Below are positions 1 to 8,465 of a stretch of 64,000 nt of DNA, in pieces. Source of the stretch: an uncultured Muribaculaceae bacterium. Its GTDB lineage: Bacteria; Bacteroidota; Bacteroidia; Bacteroidales; Muribaculaceae. Each line of letters opens with the position of its first letter. Within the stretch, counting starts at the first letter, position 1. Made by a program: the position numbers and the translations under genes. The notes beneath the pieces are model-generated. The model saw nothing but the letters and a program-made list of their open reading frames with translations, did not search any database and was not told where the DNA came from. The stretch is from NCBI GenBank assembly GCA_910588245.1, contig CAJUQP010000007.1, positions 1-64,000 of the forward strand, given 5' to 3'.

Positions 1-770
1 CATTCGCCTTCGGATCTTTTCGTGCTGTGCCGGATCGGGGATGAGACAGTAGCCGGGGCCGGTGCTTTTTTGGGGCCGGTGCTTCTCTTTTGAAGCTTTG
101 GCTCCATTGGGAGCGCCGGCGGGGCGATGGGGTGAGGTGACGCCGGTGGGGACAAACGGACGCGGCCAACTTGGTAGGATGTTCTGTGCGCCGGGGTACA
201 GTGGTCGCGAGCGGCCTTAGGCTGCGGGAGCGGGATGCTTCCGGAGGTGCCATATGCTTCCGGGCCATGAGGATCCTTCCGGAGGGGGATCCAGGCTGTA
301 CAACAATTTAATACCTCAACCCATCGTGTCCTGTCTTATCGGCGGTCCATCGGTGATGTTCCCTTCAGACGCCGGACTGTGGATGCCGACCCTTTTGGGG
401 AGGGCGTCCGGACCGTGGGCGGTGAAGCCGGTGAGGGCTTCTATGCCAAGGAAAGACTCTTCTTTCCTGTTTCCGGAGGCAAAGTTAATACGGGATTTGA
501 CGGGGAGATTTTTATTCCGCAACTTTTCCGTCAGTTTTCCGTTTTCCGCTGGTTGAGGGTTTAGGGGACGAGGAGGGGGACCGCGGCATTCGGCCGCGGC
601 ACACGAGGATCGGCATTGCCGGACGACAGTACAGGCCGGGAAAGGTTATATCTGTGGGATTAGGATTTGCTTGGTTTTCACATTTGATAAACCGGCTTCG
701 CAGGTTTGGATTGAGGGGAGGGAGACTGCGGCATTTGTGAACCTTCTCTACAGATGTTTACTTACCCATC
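1..770. other. Left-edge intergenic region, no supported gene
   Basis: I see no convincing gene here; the open frames are short and look compositional. A 17-bp-period direct repeat of GGGGCCGGTGCTT lies at 55-67 and 72-84. On the minus strand there is a -7-like box TAACTTTG (480-487) that would read leftward out of the window, so part of this could be the leader of a gene lying before base 1. A dispersed hairpin repeat is listed separately at 575-623. Confidence 0.5.
575..623. repeat. Dispersed GC hairpin repeat, copy A
   Basis: This is a short element built from two GC-rich hairpins (CCGCGGC/GCCGCGG, then CGGCA/TGCCGG). Two related copies occur in the same window at 8742-8788 and 43601-43650, sharing the order GGGGAACC, palindrome, GGCAC, GATGCC and GGCA. 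All three sit in noncoding DNA. It behaves like a REP-type interspersed element. Confidence 0.55.
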
Positions 771-777
771 ATACCAA

Positions 778-807
778 AAAGAGTGCGCCTAAAGACGCAC
801 CCTCTTT
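778..807 (-). terminator. Rho-independent terminator closing the eight-gene operon
   Basis: On the minus strand AAAGAG..TGCG pairs with CGCA..CTCTTT and is followed directly by T residues. It lies 34 bp past the stop codon of the barrel gene, the last of the operon. Confidence 0.8.
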
Positions 808-840
808 GCTTTATAATTATTCCAGCAGGAATAACACTGG

Positions 841-1410
841 TCAGAACATATATGCAAGTCCGAGATTTATATTGAGATTATGACCGCCAAGATCCGTGAC
901 TTTGAGTACACCGTAATCAGCTCCGGCGCTTATCTGGAATGAACTGAATTCTAAGCCAACGCGCCCTCCTACTCCTACATCAAACCTCTTCATGATATCG
1001 AAATAATCCGATTCACCTCCTTCATACCATTCAATCTTCGAGCCGAATAAACCACATCCGATTGTGGGTCCAGCTTGAATGAAGAGAGAAGAAGCATCGC
1101 CTATTCCAAATCGATAACCGATATGTACAGGCACCTGTGCGTAATATGCGTTAAGGGTCCCGTCGATAGCATCCTTCTTGTGAGCGATATTCTGGAGTCC
1201 GAGACCAGACTGCAAGAAAAGGGAGGAAGTGAAATTGTATTCTGCCACCCATCCCAGACCATATCCAAAGGCCATCTTGTCGCCATCGAATCCTGTTACA
1301 TTACTCATACCTCCGTTTACACGGACACCCATGCGGAATCCCTGCTCAACCTGAGCAGTTGCTGTCACAGCCATAATTGCCATCACAGCCATCAAAAAGA
1401 TCTTTTTCAT
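841..1410 (-). CDS. PorT-type outer-membrane beta-barrel protein
   Basis: This 189-residue protein begins with a clear signal peptide (MKKIFLMAVMAIMAVTATAQ, cut after the AQ) and continues as alternating hydrophobic/polar strands with many Gly and aromatic residues, ending in Tyr-Met-Phe. That pattern and length fit the small Bacteroidota PorT-like barrel family (outer membrane protein beta-barrel domain). It should sit in the outer membrane. It is the last gene of the operon starting at 8222, 43 bp after the preceding gene, the largest gap in the unit. Its partner and function are unknown; linkage to a caspase-like protease and WG-repeat protein suggests a surface or envelope role. Confidence 0.75.
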   Translation of the reverse strand: MKKIFLMAVMAIMAVTATAQVEQGFRMGVRVNGGMSNVTGFDGDKMAFGYGLGWVAEYNFTSSLFLQSGLGLQNIAHKKDAIDGTLNAYYAQVPVHIGYRFGIGDASSLFIQAGPTIGCGLFGSKIEWYEGGESDYFDIMKRFDVGVGGRVGLEFSSFQISAGADYGVLKVTDLGGHNLNINLGLAYMF

Positions 1411-1453
1411 GCGTTTGAAAATGATTAGTTAATAATATATTTATAAAGAGATT

Positions 1454-2677
1454 TTATTTTATCTGACGAATAAGATGTCCCGGCAAGAAATCTCCTCCAC
1501 TGACTTTCTTGAAAGTCGTGCAACCAAGAGTTGCCCCTTCTGCCATTTCTTCTTCGGCCATATATCTGTTGTCCCATATAAGATTCTGTACCGGCTTAAT
1601 CTCTCCAATTTTCTTATATGTGATTTTTCCGGTTTCATCTTTTTGAGGTTCAAGAACTTCAAATCGGGAATTCTCGGTAATTCCCTCTTTTTTACCGACT
1701 CGTGCCTCCAAAGGTTCTACGTTTTCCAGAGGCGTCTTGATCTGAAATGCCTGAAAATTTTGCTGAAGATTCGCGATATTCTCATCCAGGGCCCTTTGAC
1801 AAGCTTTGCGTATCATTATCTCCGGCTGATCCTCGCGTATTCCAAGAAAAGAAGTGGTGCCACCGCTACTCAACTGATTGCCTACATACTTAAGCTTATA
1901 GCTACCTCTATTATCTTCAAAGGCTTGCCGATCACTCCAGTTATCATAAGTAATGGCTGCTGCTTCATCATCCCAAACTAACTGATAGAGAGAAGTATTA
2001 ACTCTGACAGAGAAACCTTTTAGGGTTTCTGCCATAGAGCCAGCGAGATTACCGATGTCCTCAATCGCATCTATACCTGTGGCGGCAGCCGCTACCGCAC
2101 CCAAAATGCGCAGTCCCATCCCGACATTCTTTGATCTTACACCTTTATCTATATATGTTATGTCGTTGACAAGCACAAAAGTATTCTGGATAAGATCTTC
2201 CCCGGCATCCGCAAGCATAGCTTCTCCTTTCAGATTGGCAGACGCCTTCGCCTTATCAATCTCGCTCGCGGCGTAAATTCCCCGCGATCCAATAAGATCC
2301 ATCATGCACTCTCCGTTGTTAAAGTCACGCATAAACCATTTTCCAACCAGACGGCTGGCTACCCGGTTTTCCTCAAGAAACGACGTGATTTGCGCCGGTC
2401 CTTTGGGAGTGTCTTTTTTCCCAACTTTTTCTTTCTCTACATCCCCCTCAATATTAACAATCTTAACACTGAGATCATGGTCGTTATAGGTATCCGGAAT
2501 AGGAATCTGCAGAAAACAATTCTCTATCTCTGTATTGAATTTCTTGTCAGTATGTGATATAAGGAGAGAATAAAGCGAACTCCGGCGGTATGAAATGTCA
2601 TCGATTTGCCTTTCCTTACTTTGCGCCACTCCAACAAGCAGCACAATCATTATAGCGATTATAGAAATTTTTTTCAT
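1454..2677 (-). CDS. Exported protein of unknown function (407 aa)
   Basis: The N-terminus is a signal peptide (MKKISIIAIMIVLLVGVAQS). I do not recognise a family. The middle (about residues 185-215) holds a glycine- and alanine-rich hydrophobic stretch (GMGLRILGAVAAAATGID) that could insert in a membrane or pack as a helix hairpin. The C-terminal third reads like beta-rich domains with a repeated Val-Gly-Lys-Lys theme. It lies 13 bp after the WG-repeat gene and is surely co-transcribed. Its conserved placement among exported neighbours suggests a structural or partner role; no catalytic motif is visible. Confidence 0.75.
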   Translation of the reverse strand: MKKISIIAIMIVLLVGVAQSKERQIDDISYRRSSLYSLLISHTDKKFNTEIENCFLQIPIPDTYNDHDLSVKIVNIEGDVEKEKVGKKDTPKGPAQITSFLEENRVASRLVGKWFMRDFNNGECMMDLIGSRGIYAASEIDKAKASANLKGEAMLADAGEDLIQNTFVLVNDITYIDKGVRSKNVGMGLRILGAVAAAATGIDAIEDIGNLAGSMAETLKGFSVRVNTSLYQLVWDDEAAAITYDNWSDRQAFEDNRGSYKLKYVGNQLSSGGTTSFLGIREDQPEIMIRKACQRALDENIANLQQNFQAFQIKTPLENVEPLEARVGKKEGITENSRFEVLEPQKDETGKITYKKIGEIKPVQNLIWDNRYMAEEEMAEGATLGCTTFKKVSGGDFLPGHLIRQIK

Positions 2678-2690
2678 ATAGTCTGATTAT

Positions 2691-4532
2691 TTAGAAATCC
2701 CAATAATTATCACCGATTTTCTCATTTATCTTAAATTTATTCCTGTCAGGATTCAATCGAATTGATATTGTCCTTGCTTCGGAAGAAGAGACTGAGGGAA
2801 TATTGTTTGCCAACATATAAGCATAGATCGTCCTGACGTCATCAGCCTCTCCAAGAGAACAAGGTATTATTTCATCACTACCTGATATAAGGCCGAAATT
2901 CCCATTCTGATTTTTGGTGATTGTTCCGAAATCTGCCATTTCCATATCGACATATTTGGTCGGAGTCAATCTTGCATTCTGCATGTTATATATATTAAAC
3001 ACGCCATTTTTCCTGACCCAGACATTGAGCCTGCCATCGGCGCCGACCGTAGCTACAGTCTTCTCATATTCCAATGGCACGACAATATCATTCTTAAGGT
3101 TTATGACCCCTGAAAGTTTTTTCATGACTCCCGGCATCTTCTTTGAGGCAATCGCATATCCATTTACAACATTACTGCCGTCGGCATATTCGAGCGGGAT
3201 TATAATATTACCGTTTTTATCCAGATATCCAAACGCGCCCGTATTATCCCTGACAGCGAATATTCCCTCACAAGCCTCACGGATTTCCAAGCATTCTACA
3301 GGAATTATCTCTTCGCCCGACAACGATATCAAGCCATAGTGAGTACCTTTCCTGACTACATATCTGTCTTTGGCCAATGACACTTCATCATATCTTTCTG
3401 TCTTCCGGTTTCCGTTTATATCGACAAGATAAAAATCGTCATTGTTCTTTGAATATGACAACGAGAGACCATTCTTGAATGGAAGATAATTGCGATTATC
3501 GACAGGAGTGAAAGTTTTAGATCCAATATTATAGAAACCACATTGTTTATCACGGAAGGCCACCGCGATTCCTTCCGAAGGGACGAAAGAATACGTCAGG
3601 CCAGCGGAGAACGGTATCACTTCCTTGCCATCAAGATCATAGATTCCCAGCTCACTGGAGGGATTCTTTTTCTTATTGTTTATCTTCAGGGCAGCAATGT
3701 ATGGATGAGTGGTATTAATCCATGAGGAGCTGAAGGTCATTATCGGCATAAGACGATCCTCCTCAAACCACAGCATCCTATTATTCAATAAAGAATCAGC
3801 CGACACATCATTGAGAGTTCCCCAATGGTTGTTTCTGTACTGATAGAAATATGATGTATTCTTATCTTCATCGACCAAAATTTTCCCATCTTTAGATATA
3901 AGCGACCATTTCTGAGTCTTTTTATTCCGGATAGCCGCGATTCCCTGATTATTGACAGGAGTCATTGCATCATAAACAGCATCAAAGATGGAATTGCCAT
4001 TGATGTCCATAATGCCAAGTAATCCTTTGAGTTGAACAATTATCAGGCCGTTTTCCATACGGCTGCTGATCTCCTGATATTTAGGCGCAATCTGAAATTG
4101 ACCATCCTGACTGACAAGGCCCCATTTGGCACCATCTATCGGATAGCTCAAAGAACCTTTGAAACCATATGGGCATATTGATTTACGAGATTTGATCTTT
4201 CCCGCATCTTCCACACGTTTTCCACCTTCGGCCACAAGAAGAAGGTCAGTGCCATCGAATGGAGCGATTAAGGAGTAACCCATGGACTTTCCTATGGCTT
4301 TTCCCGACTTGTCGATTATTCCGAACGATTTATCTTTTCTGACAATCGCAATGCCCTTATCGTTGAAAGGCTTGGCGTCATCCCACTGAGGTTTGATGAC
4401 AAACTCCCTGCTTCCCTTGATTCCATATCCAAACTGACCTTTATCATTATGCATGGGCACAAGATCTTGCGCAGCGGAATTCAAAGAGAATAATACGGAG
4501 AAGAATAATAAGCCAATAATTTTTTTCTTCAT
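2691..4532 (-). CDS. WG-repeat-containing exported protein
   Basis: A 613-residue protein with a signal peptide (SVLFSLNSAAQ) and at least nine WG-type repeats (PF14903-like): segments such as FGYGIKGSREFVIKPQWDDA, WGLVSQDGQFQIAPKY, LGIMDINGNSIF, YGLISLSGEEIIP and FGYLDKNGNIIIP. WG repeats form beta-propeller or solenoid scaffolds and usually mediate binding, not catalysis. The last 60 residues lack repeats. It follows the caspase-like gene by 16 bp. In the operon it is the likely binding scaffold or substrate-recognition part next to the protease; that pairing is inference. Confidence 0.85.
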   Translation of the reverse strand: MKKKIIGLLFFSVLFSLNSAAQDLVPMHNDKGQFGYGIKGSREFVIKPQWDDAKPFNDKGIAIVRKDKSFGIIDKSGKAIGKSMGYSLIAPFDGTDLLLVAEGGKRVEDAGKIKSRKSICPYGFKGSLSYPIDGAKWGLVSQDGQFQIAPKYQEISSRMENGLIIVQLKGLLGIMDINGNSIFDAVYDAMTPVNNQGIAAIRNKKTQKWSLISKDGKILVDEDKNTSYFYQYRNNHWGTLNDVSADSLLNNRMLWFEEDRLMPIMTFSSSWINTTHPYIAALKINNKKKNPSSELGIYDLDGKEVIPFSAGLTYSFVPSEGIAVAFRDKQCGFYNIGSKTFTPVDNRNYLPFKNGLSLSYSKNNDDFYLVDINGNRKTERYDEVSLAKDRYVVRKGTHYGLISLSGEEIIPVECLEIREACEGIFAVRDNTGAFGYLDKNGNIIIPLEYADGSNVVNGYAIASKKMPGVMKKLSGVINLKNDIVVPLEYEKTVATVGADGRLNVWVRKNGVFNIYNMQNARLTPTKYVDMEMADFGTITKNQNGNFGLISGSDEIIPCSLGEADDVRTIYAYMLANNIPSVSSSEARTISIRLNPDRNKFKINEKIGDNYWDF

Positions 4533-4548
4533 TATCGTTTTTGTTATG

Positions 4549-5364
4549 TTATTTTATTTGAAATAATGGCATTTCGCTATTGTACTTTCCCCAAATTACC
4601 GGATGCTGCGAATGAGGAATTTTCGAAGCATAAGAGGACACATTCTCATATACATAATCATACAATTCTTTTAATGTCACGGTATTGCTACCATCTGTAT
4701 CGGCGTCTCCAGACAATCCTTTCAAGAGGAAGGTTGTGAAGAGGCCGTTATCTCCACCCGGAATTTCCAGGGAAGTCTCATCGGTGCGTGAAGAGAGGAA
4801 ATAAATCAACTCACCTTTTCTTGCAGATTGAACCGATGTATTAATATGATTGCCTTTCCTTAGTCCACCGCTGAAACATGCATCCGCAATCACAAGTTTC
4901 TTTCCCGCGCGACAATTTCTGAACAACACCTGCAACTCCACATAACTCAATCCTCCATAATATCGATTGATAGAGTTAAGCTTCGTCCTGTCAATCTTTT
5001 TACCGATAGATAACCCTTGACTAAGCGAAGGTGTCTTCGTCGACATATCCCAGCAACAGAAACCTCCTTCATACCCATGACCGCTGAAATAGAAGATGAC
5101 ACAATCAGAGGGAGCTGCTTTTGCAAGCATCATACGGAGAGACGAGACAATTGCAAGATGAGTAGCCTCCTTCCCTTTTACCAACTGAACATCAGCATCT
5201 GCGGATTGCATCAGATATGCAAAGGCATATGCATCCTTTTCGCAAAGATTAAGATCATTTATCTCATTATAGTCGGATATACCCACTGCCAGGACATAAG
5301 TTTTCTGAGCCGAGCATAAAAACAAGGTGGATAATGCAAGAAGAAAAGCAACAACTCGTGTCAT
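4549..5364 (-). CDS. Exported caspase-fold (C14) cysteine protease
   Basis: This 271-residue protein has a signal peptide or lipoprotein-like leader (FLLALSTLFLCSAQ) and a caspase/metacaspase p20-type fold. The catalytic His is in FYFSGHGYEGG (His96) and the Cys in VIADACFSGG (Cys163), the canonical His-Cys dyad. The segment GDADTDGSNTVTLKELYDYV near residue 220 looks like an EF-hand-type calcium loop, common in this family. Known relatives cut after Arg/Lys or Asp; the specificity here cannot be read. It is unusual that the protease is exported, so it should act in the periplasm or outside. It lies 5 bp downstream of the 5370-6296 gene and 16 bp upstream of the WG-repeat gene. Confidence 0.88.
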   Translation of the reverse strand: MTRVVAFLLALSTLFLCSAQKTYVLAVGISDYNEINDLNLCEKDAYAFAYLMQSADADVQLVKGKEATHLAIVSSLRMMLAKAAPSDCVIFYFSGHGYEGGFCCWDMSTKTPSLSQGLSIGKKIDRTKLNSINRYYGGLSYVELQVLFRNCRAGKKLVIADACFSGGLRKGNHINTSVQSARKGELIYFLSSRTDETSLEIPGGDNGLFTTFLLKGLSGDADTDGSNTVTLKELYDYVYENVSSYASKIPHSQHPVIWGKYNSEMPLFQIK

Positions 5365-5369
5365 GGCGG

Positions 5370-6296
5370 TTATCTCAAAAGAGGATGTATAACTGTCTGG
5401 GGTTGATTCTGGGCGTATGCGAGTGCTATCTCACGAGCAAATTTCAACTGCTGTGCCTGCACATTCATCATATCGGACCAACGTTTCATCTCAAAATTCC
5501 ATTCCTCACCCATATGACGTTTGATTTCTGCTACAAGATCCATTGCCTCTTCGTAACATGCCGCGTCGGGATATATTTCAGACAGGAAAATACTGGCCAC
5601 AGCCGCATTCTCGCTTGTATATCCTGACATCCATGCGGCTTGTGCCTGTGCAAGATTTTCATGGCATTGCCGATCAACGAATTGCTTGTAAATTATCCTG
5701 ACTTTAGACATCGCCTCATCATATCCCGCACAGCACACAGGAATGCACATGAGACGATATATCGCTTCCTCATAATTTCTCATCGAGGCCTCAGCCTCGG
5801 CCTTTTTTATTATTGCAAAATAGTTTCTATTATAATAATCAATGATTTTATCTTTTGCTTTAGATGTGAAATCACTTAAGGATTTGTTCTGACTCTTAAG
5901 TTTCCGAATGGCATTATTAAAAGCAATTCCCTGGGAATTCCCGACACCATTAAGATCAATGGTATAGGATGAAAACTGTTTCCCATCATGGATATCGGCC
6001 AAAGAGAAAACCATATTGATACTCAAAACAGTCTTTGCCGGAGCACCGGCTATGATATGCTTGTCGACAACATCCGCGTTCACAATAATTCCAAACTGCG
6101 AATCTTCCAGACTTGACAGTCCAGAACTTTGCAACATGGCATTACGTATCACATTTCTGAGATAGGACTTGTTCTGTTCAGTCAATCCGGATCCATTATT
6201 TCCGAAATATACACTCAGAGCGATATCGCAGTCTGATTGGGCGAATCCGGTCAGCGAGACAATTCCCAATAACAAAGTGAAAACTACCTTTCTCAT
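5370..6296 (-). CDS. Exported protein of unknown function, helical C-terminus
   Basis: I start it at the Met of MRKVVFTLLLGIVSLTGFAQ because that gives a signal peptide; an upstream Met at 6332 would bury it and overlap the preceding gene. The first half (residues 20-150) is a mixed alpha/beta domain with a GVGNSQGIAFNNAIRKLKSQN stretch reminiscent of envelope lipoproteins that bind by an LpoB/CsgG-like fold, but that likeness is weak. The second half is helical and TPR-like, with several Cys residues (CIPVCCAGY). It is embedded in the exported operon with gaps of 5-8 bp. The function is unknown. Confidence 0.75.
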   Translation of the reverse strand: MRKVVFTLLLGIVSLTGFAQSDCDIALSVYFGNNGSGLTEQNKSYLRNVIRNAMLQSSGLSSLEDSQFGIIVNADVVDKHIIAGAPAKTVLSINMVFSLADIHDGKQFSSYTIDLNGVGNSQGIAFNNAIRKLKSQNKSLSDFTSKAKDKIIDYYNRNYFAIIKKAEAEASMRNYEEAIYRLMCIPVCCAGYDEAMSKVRIIYKQFVDRQCHENLAQAQAAWMSGYTSENAAVASIFLSEIYPDAACYEEAMDLVAEIKRHMGEEWNFEMKRWSDMMNVQAQQLKFAREIALAYAQNQPQTVIHPLLR

Positions 6297-6304
6297 TTCT
6301 ACTC

Positions 6305-7255
6305 TTATTTTTGTCCTATAATCAATTGGCATCTGCCAAGAGTGTTGTTGCCTTGTTTCACCGGGATTTGGAGTGATTCGAGATACTTTCTCAAGCTCCT
6401 TGCGTATATTCCGGCATTCATAGGTCGCTCGCGTTCGTCATATAATGGTATTCTGACATCTTGAAATACCATTGCAGTCTCCGTATCATCTACAAGATTA
6501 TAAGAACGATTTACGGAATTATCAGAAATCCAATCCTCTATAATCTCCCTCAGTTCCCGTCCGTCATACAAGCTTTCCATATCAATGCTTCCATCTTCAT
6601 CAAAAGTGTTGATTTCAAGCGATATGGCCCTGCCGTTTTCAATACAGTCATCAAAATAACCCTGTAATTGTTCCAGAAACGAATCCATATTGTTCATCAC
6701 CGCCTCTTCAACAAGAACGGGTATCTCCGCTGTAAAAGATGGAGATCCTGTGCCGGAAGCAGATGCTATAGAGTTATAGGTATAAGTATCATAAGCACTT
6801 AAGGTATAAGAGACTGTGTTTTTAGGTCCATTTTTCGATACTTTCCAGTATACGTCGAAGTATACATCGGCTTTAGCCATATTATTGATTTCATCCATGA
6901 AAGAGACAGCTATTCCATTCCCTGTCGTTTTTGATGTCAAACCATTGTTGCGTGCGGCCTGAGCCTTGACACCACGTATGGCCTGCAGGAAATTTGATAT
7001 ACGGAACCCACGGTCGTTCATCAAGGATTCGATCTTGGAAATTACAAGAGTCAGATCTCCATTTGTCTGAAGGGCGACCTGATAATCCGGAATCAGTTCT
7101 TTGATGTCATGGTTTTCATGAACAGACATATAGCCGTTTTCAGTACACCACGTTTCAGCAGGACGTACCATAACGCGAGGTCGTGTAGCTTTTTGAGCCA
7201 TAAGACCACCTGTTGTTGACAACAGACAAATAATAAATATTCCTATCTTACTCAT
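6305..7255 (-). CDS. Exported DUF6175-like protein
   Basis: A 316-residue protein with a signal peptide (MSKIGIFIICLLSTTGGLMAQ) followed by KATRPRVMVRPAETWC. From memory, this opening and the following NDRGFRISNFLQAIRG region match Bacteroidota proteins annotated as DUF6175; I cannot confirm that by search. The rest alternates strands and helices, with an acidic region near residues 205-235. No catalytic motif stands out. It is the third gene of the operon, 6 bp after the lipoprotein gene. CsgG/LpoB-like folds are a possible relationship for such envelope proteins. Confidence 0.7.
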   Translation of the reverse strand: MSKIGIFIICLLSTTGGLMAQKATRPRVMVRPAETWCTENGYMSVHENHDIKELIPDYQVALQTNGDLTLVISKIESLMNDRGFRISNFLQAIRGVKAQAARNNGLTSKTTGNGIAVSFMDEINNMAKADVYFDVYWKVSKNGPKNTVSYTLSAYDTYTYNSIASASGTGSPSFTAEIPVLVEEAVMNNMDSFLEQLQGYFDDCIENGRAISLEINTFDEDGSIDMESLYDGRELREIIEDWISDNSVNRSYNLVDDTETAMVFQDVRIPLYDERERPMNAGIYARSLRKYLESLQIPVKQGNNTLGRCQLIIGQK

Positions 7256-7261
7256 AGCATA

Positions 7262-7732
7262 TTATTTAGGTAAGATGCCATCATTCTGAAGACGTTTTTT
7301 CAATTCAGAACGCATGACACGAACTGTCACACTTCGTTTTTCACCATATTGGTAATGCTCTTTATCTCCACTTCTACGTTTATGGTCTTGCATTGATACA
7401 TAGGTTGTATATGCACCACCATCAACGAAAAAAGTATTGAAATAATCCTCATACTTTTGTCGTGCATTCGGAGTGTTCACAAGAGGAGGTTTTGTACATT
7501 CGGATTTTCCCGAATTGATACCTTTGAAGATTACATCGAAAACGGCATTTTTTTTAGCCTGTTCTTCCGCATCTGTCCTGTTCTTGCCCTCTCCCCAGGC
7601 AAGAAGAGTCTGCGAACCATCATGTTCAATACCAAGACACTGTGTCTCGTACGTCATGTAAGCGGTATGTTTAGTGGTATGGCATGATGACAAAATGCCG
7701 ACAACGAATAAGAAAAATACAAAACGCATCAT
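7262..7732 (-). CDS. Small lipoprotein, paralogue of the adjacent gene
   Basis: Starting at Met 7732 (or 7729) gives a lipobox, VVGILSSC, so this is an outer- or inner-membrane lipoprotein of about 156 residues. An upstream Met at 7780 would overlap the preceding gene and spoil the signal. The body matches the neighbouring 7743-8222 protein: AKKNAVFDVIFKGINSGKSEC against ARKCAVHGVIFSGFSGEQGC, then a DYFNTFF/DFFNAFF motif and a C-terminal V..VMRSELKKRL against VQVAKDNLREML. It probably arose by tandem duplication. Function is unknown; the fold may be a secretin/LPP20-like alpha-beta domain. Confidence 0.78.
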   Translation of the reverse strand: MMRFVFFLFVVGILSSCHTTKHTAYMTYETQCLGIEHDGSQTLLAWGEGKNRTDAEEQAKKNAVFDVIFKGINSGKSECTKPPLVNTPNARQKYEDYFNTFFVDGGAYTTYVSMQDHKRRSGDKEHYQYGEKRSVTVRVMRSELKKRLQNDGILPK

Positions 7733-7742
7733 GATAGATGTA

Positions 7743-8222
7743 TTAAAAACCCAACTTTCTAATAATACCAGCTTTTTCAAGCATTTCTCTCAAATTATCT
7801 TTAGCAACCTGCACTGTCGCCGTAATCGCATACCTTTTACCAACTTTCATTATTGATATGCTCGGATCAACGGCACTTGCATACCTCATATAATCATTCT
7901 TGAAAAAAGCATTGAAGAAGTCCGCGTGTTGTTGTTCTTTAGTAGCATTGAGCATCGGTTTTTGAGCCTTACATCCCTGTTCACCGGAAAAACCACTGAA
8001 AATAACTCCATGGACAGCACATTTCCTTGCCAGGTCCATATTGAGTTGCTTCTTTTTAGGGGCGTAGGCTGTTATTTCCACTATATAATATCCTTGCTGT
8101 GCAGTGCCGCCGCATTTAATCTCATATGATAAGGATTCATTATTCTTATCCTTGCCGTACGCAACCTTGAAGCCACACAAGAGTGCAAAAAGCAATACAA
8201 TCTTAAAGATCTTTTTTTCCAT
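7743..8222 (-). CDS. Small exported protein, first gene of the caspase operon
   Basis: A 159-residue protein with a signal peptide (KIFKIVLLFALLCGFKVAYG) but no lipobox Cys, unlike its lipoprotein paralogue at 7262-7732. The shared core runs from about residue 60 to the end and includes ARKCAVHGVIFSGF, two conserved Cys, DFFNAFF and a final helix. It is the promoter-proximal gene of the eight-gene unit; its start is 33 bp from the palindrome at 8256-8271. Two related proteins, one soluble and one lipidated, suggest a heteromeric envelope complex. Confidence 0.75.
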   Translation of the reverse strand: MEKKIFKIVLLFALLCGFKVAYGKDKNNESLSYEIKCGGTAQQGYYIVEITAYAPKKKQLNMDLARKCAVHGVIFSGFSGEQGCKAQKPMLNATKEQQHADFFNAFFKNDYMRYASAVDPSISIMKVGKRYAITATVQVAKDNLREMLEKAGIIRKLGF

Positions 8223-8255
8223 ATTCTGTCGTTTCTTTTATTGATGTAATAAGCC

Positions 8256-8271
8256 TCTCTTAGAAAGAGAT
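8256..8271. promoter_or_regulatory. Palindromic operator candidate, operon side
   Basis: TCTCTTAGAAAGAGAT is a near-perfect dyad (TCTCTT-AGA-AAGAGA). The same 16 bases occur in opposite orientation at 8450-8465, 178 bp away, across very AT-rich DNA. Its place just upstream of the first operon gene fits a regulator-binding site. Confidence 0.55.
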
Positions 8272-8427
8272 ATATATTGTTTATAAAATATTGATATTTA
8301 ATATTTTATGGTTGTGTGAAATATCTTTTGCTAAACAATCAGCATTTTTCACGAGAAAAATAAAAAATTTAACATACCTATTTTTAAGTTTTTTTGATTG
8401 AAATTGTGGAGTTTTTCAAATTTTTAT

Positions 8428-8435
8428 TAATTTTG
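8428..8435 (+). promoter_or_regulatory. Plus-strand -7 box TAATTTTG facing away from the operon
   Basis: TAATTTTG matches the Bacteroidota -7 consensus TAnnTTTG; an ATTG lies 21 nt upstream as a partial -33. Transcription would start near 8443, just before the second palindrome. The only frame that follows is a 12-codon one (8468-8506, MMKAKHHYLAIP), so the product may be a small RNA. Confidence 0.45.
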
Positions 8436-8449
8436 CGACAATATTGATC

Positions 8450-8465
8450 ATCTCTTTCTAAGAGA
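8450..8465. promoter_or_regulatory. Palindromic operator candidate, distal copy
   Basis: This is the inverted twin of 8256-8271, identical over 16 bases. It sits right after the predicted start point of the plus-strand promoter at 8428-8435, mirroring the other copy's position near the operon start. Confidence 0.5.

Noticed and set aside
254..556. Short plus- and minus-strand frames in the left intergenic region
   Set aside because: No signal, no promoter linked to them and no protein-like pattern.
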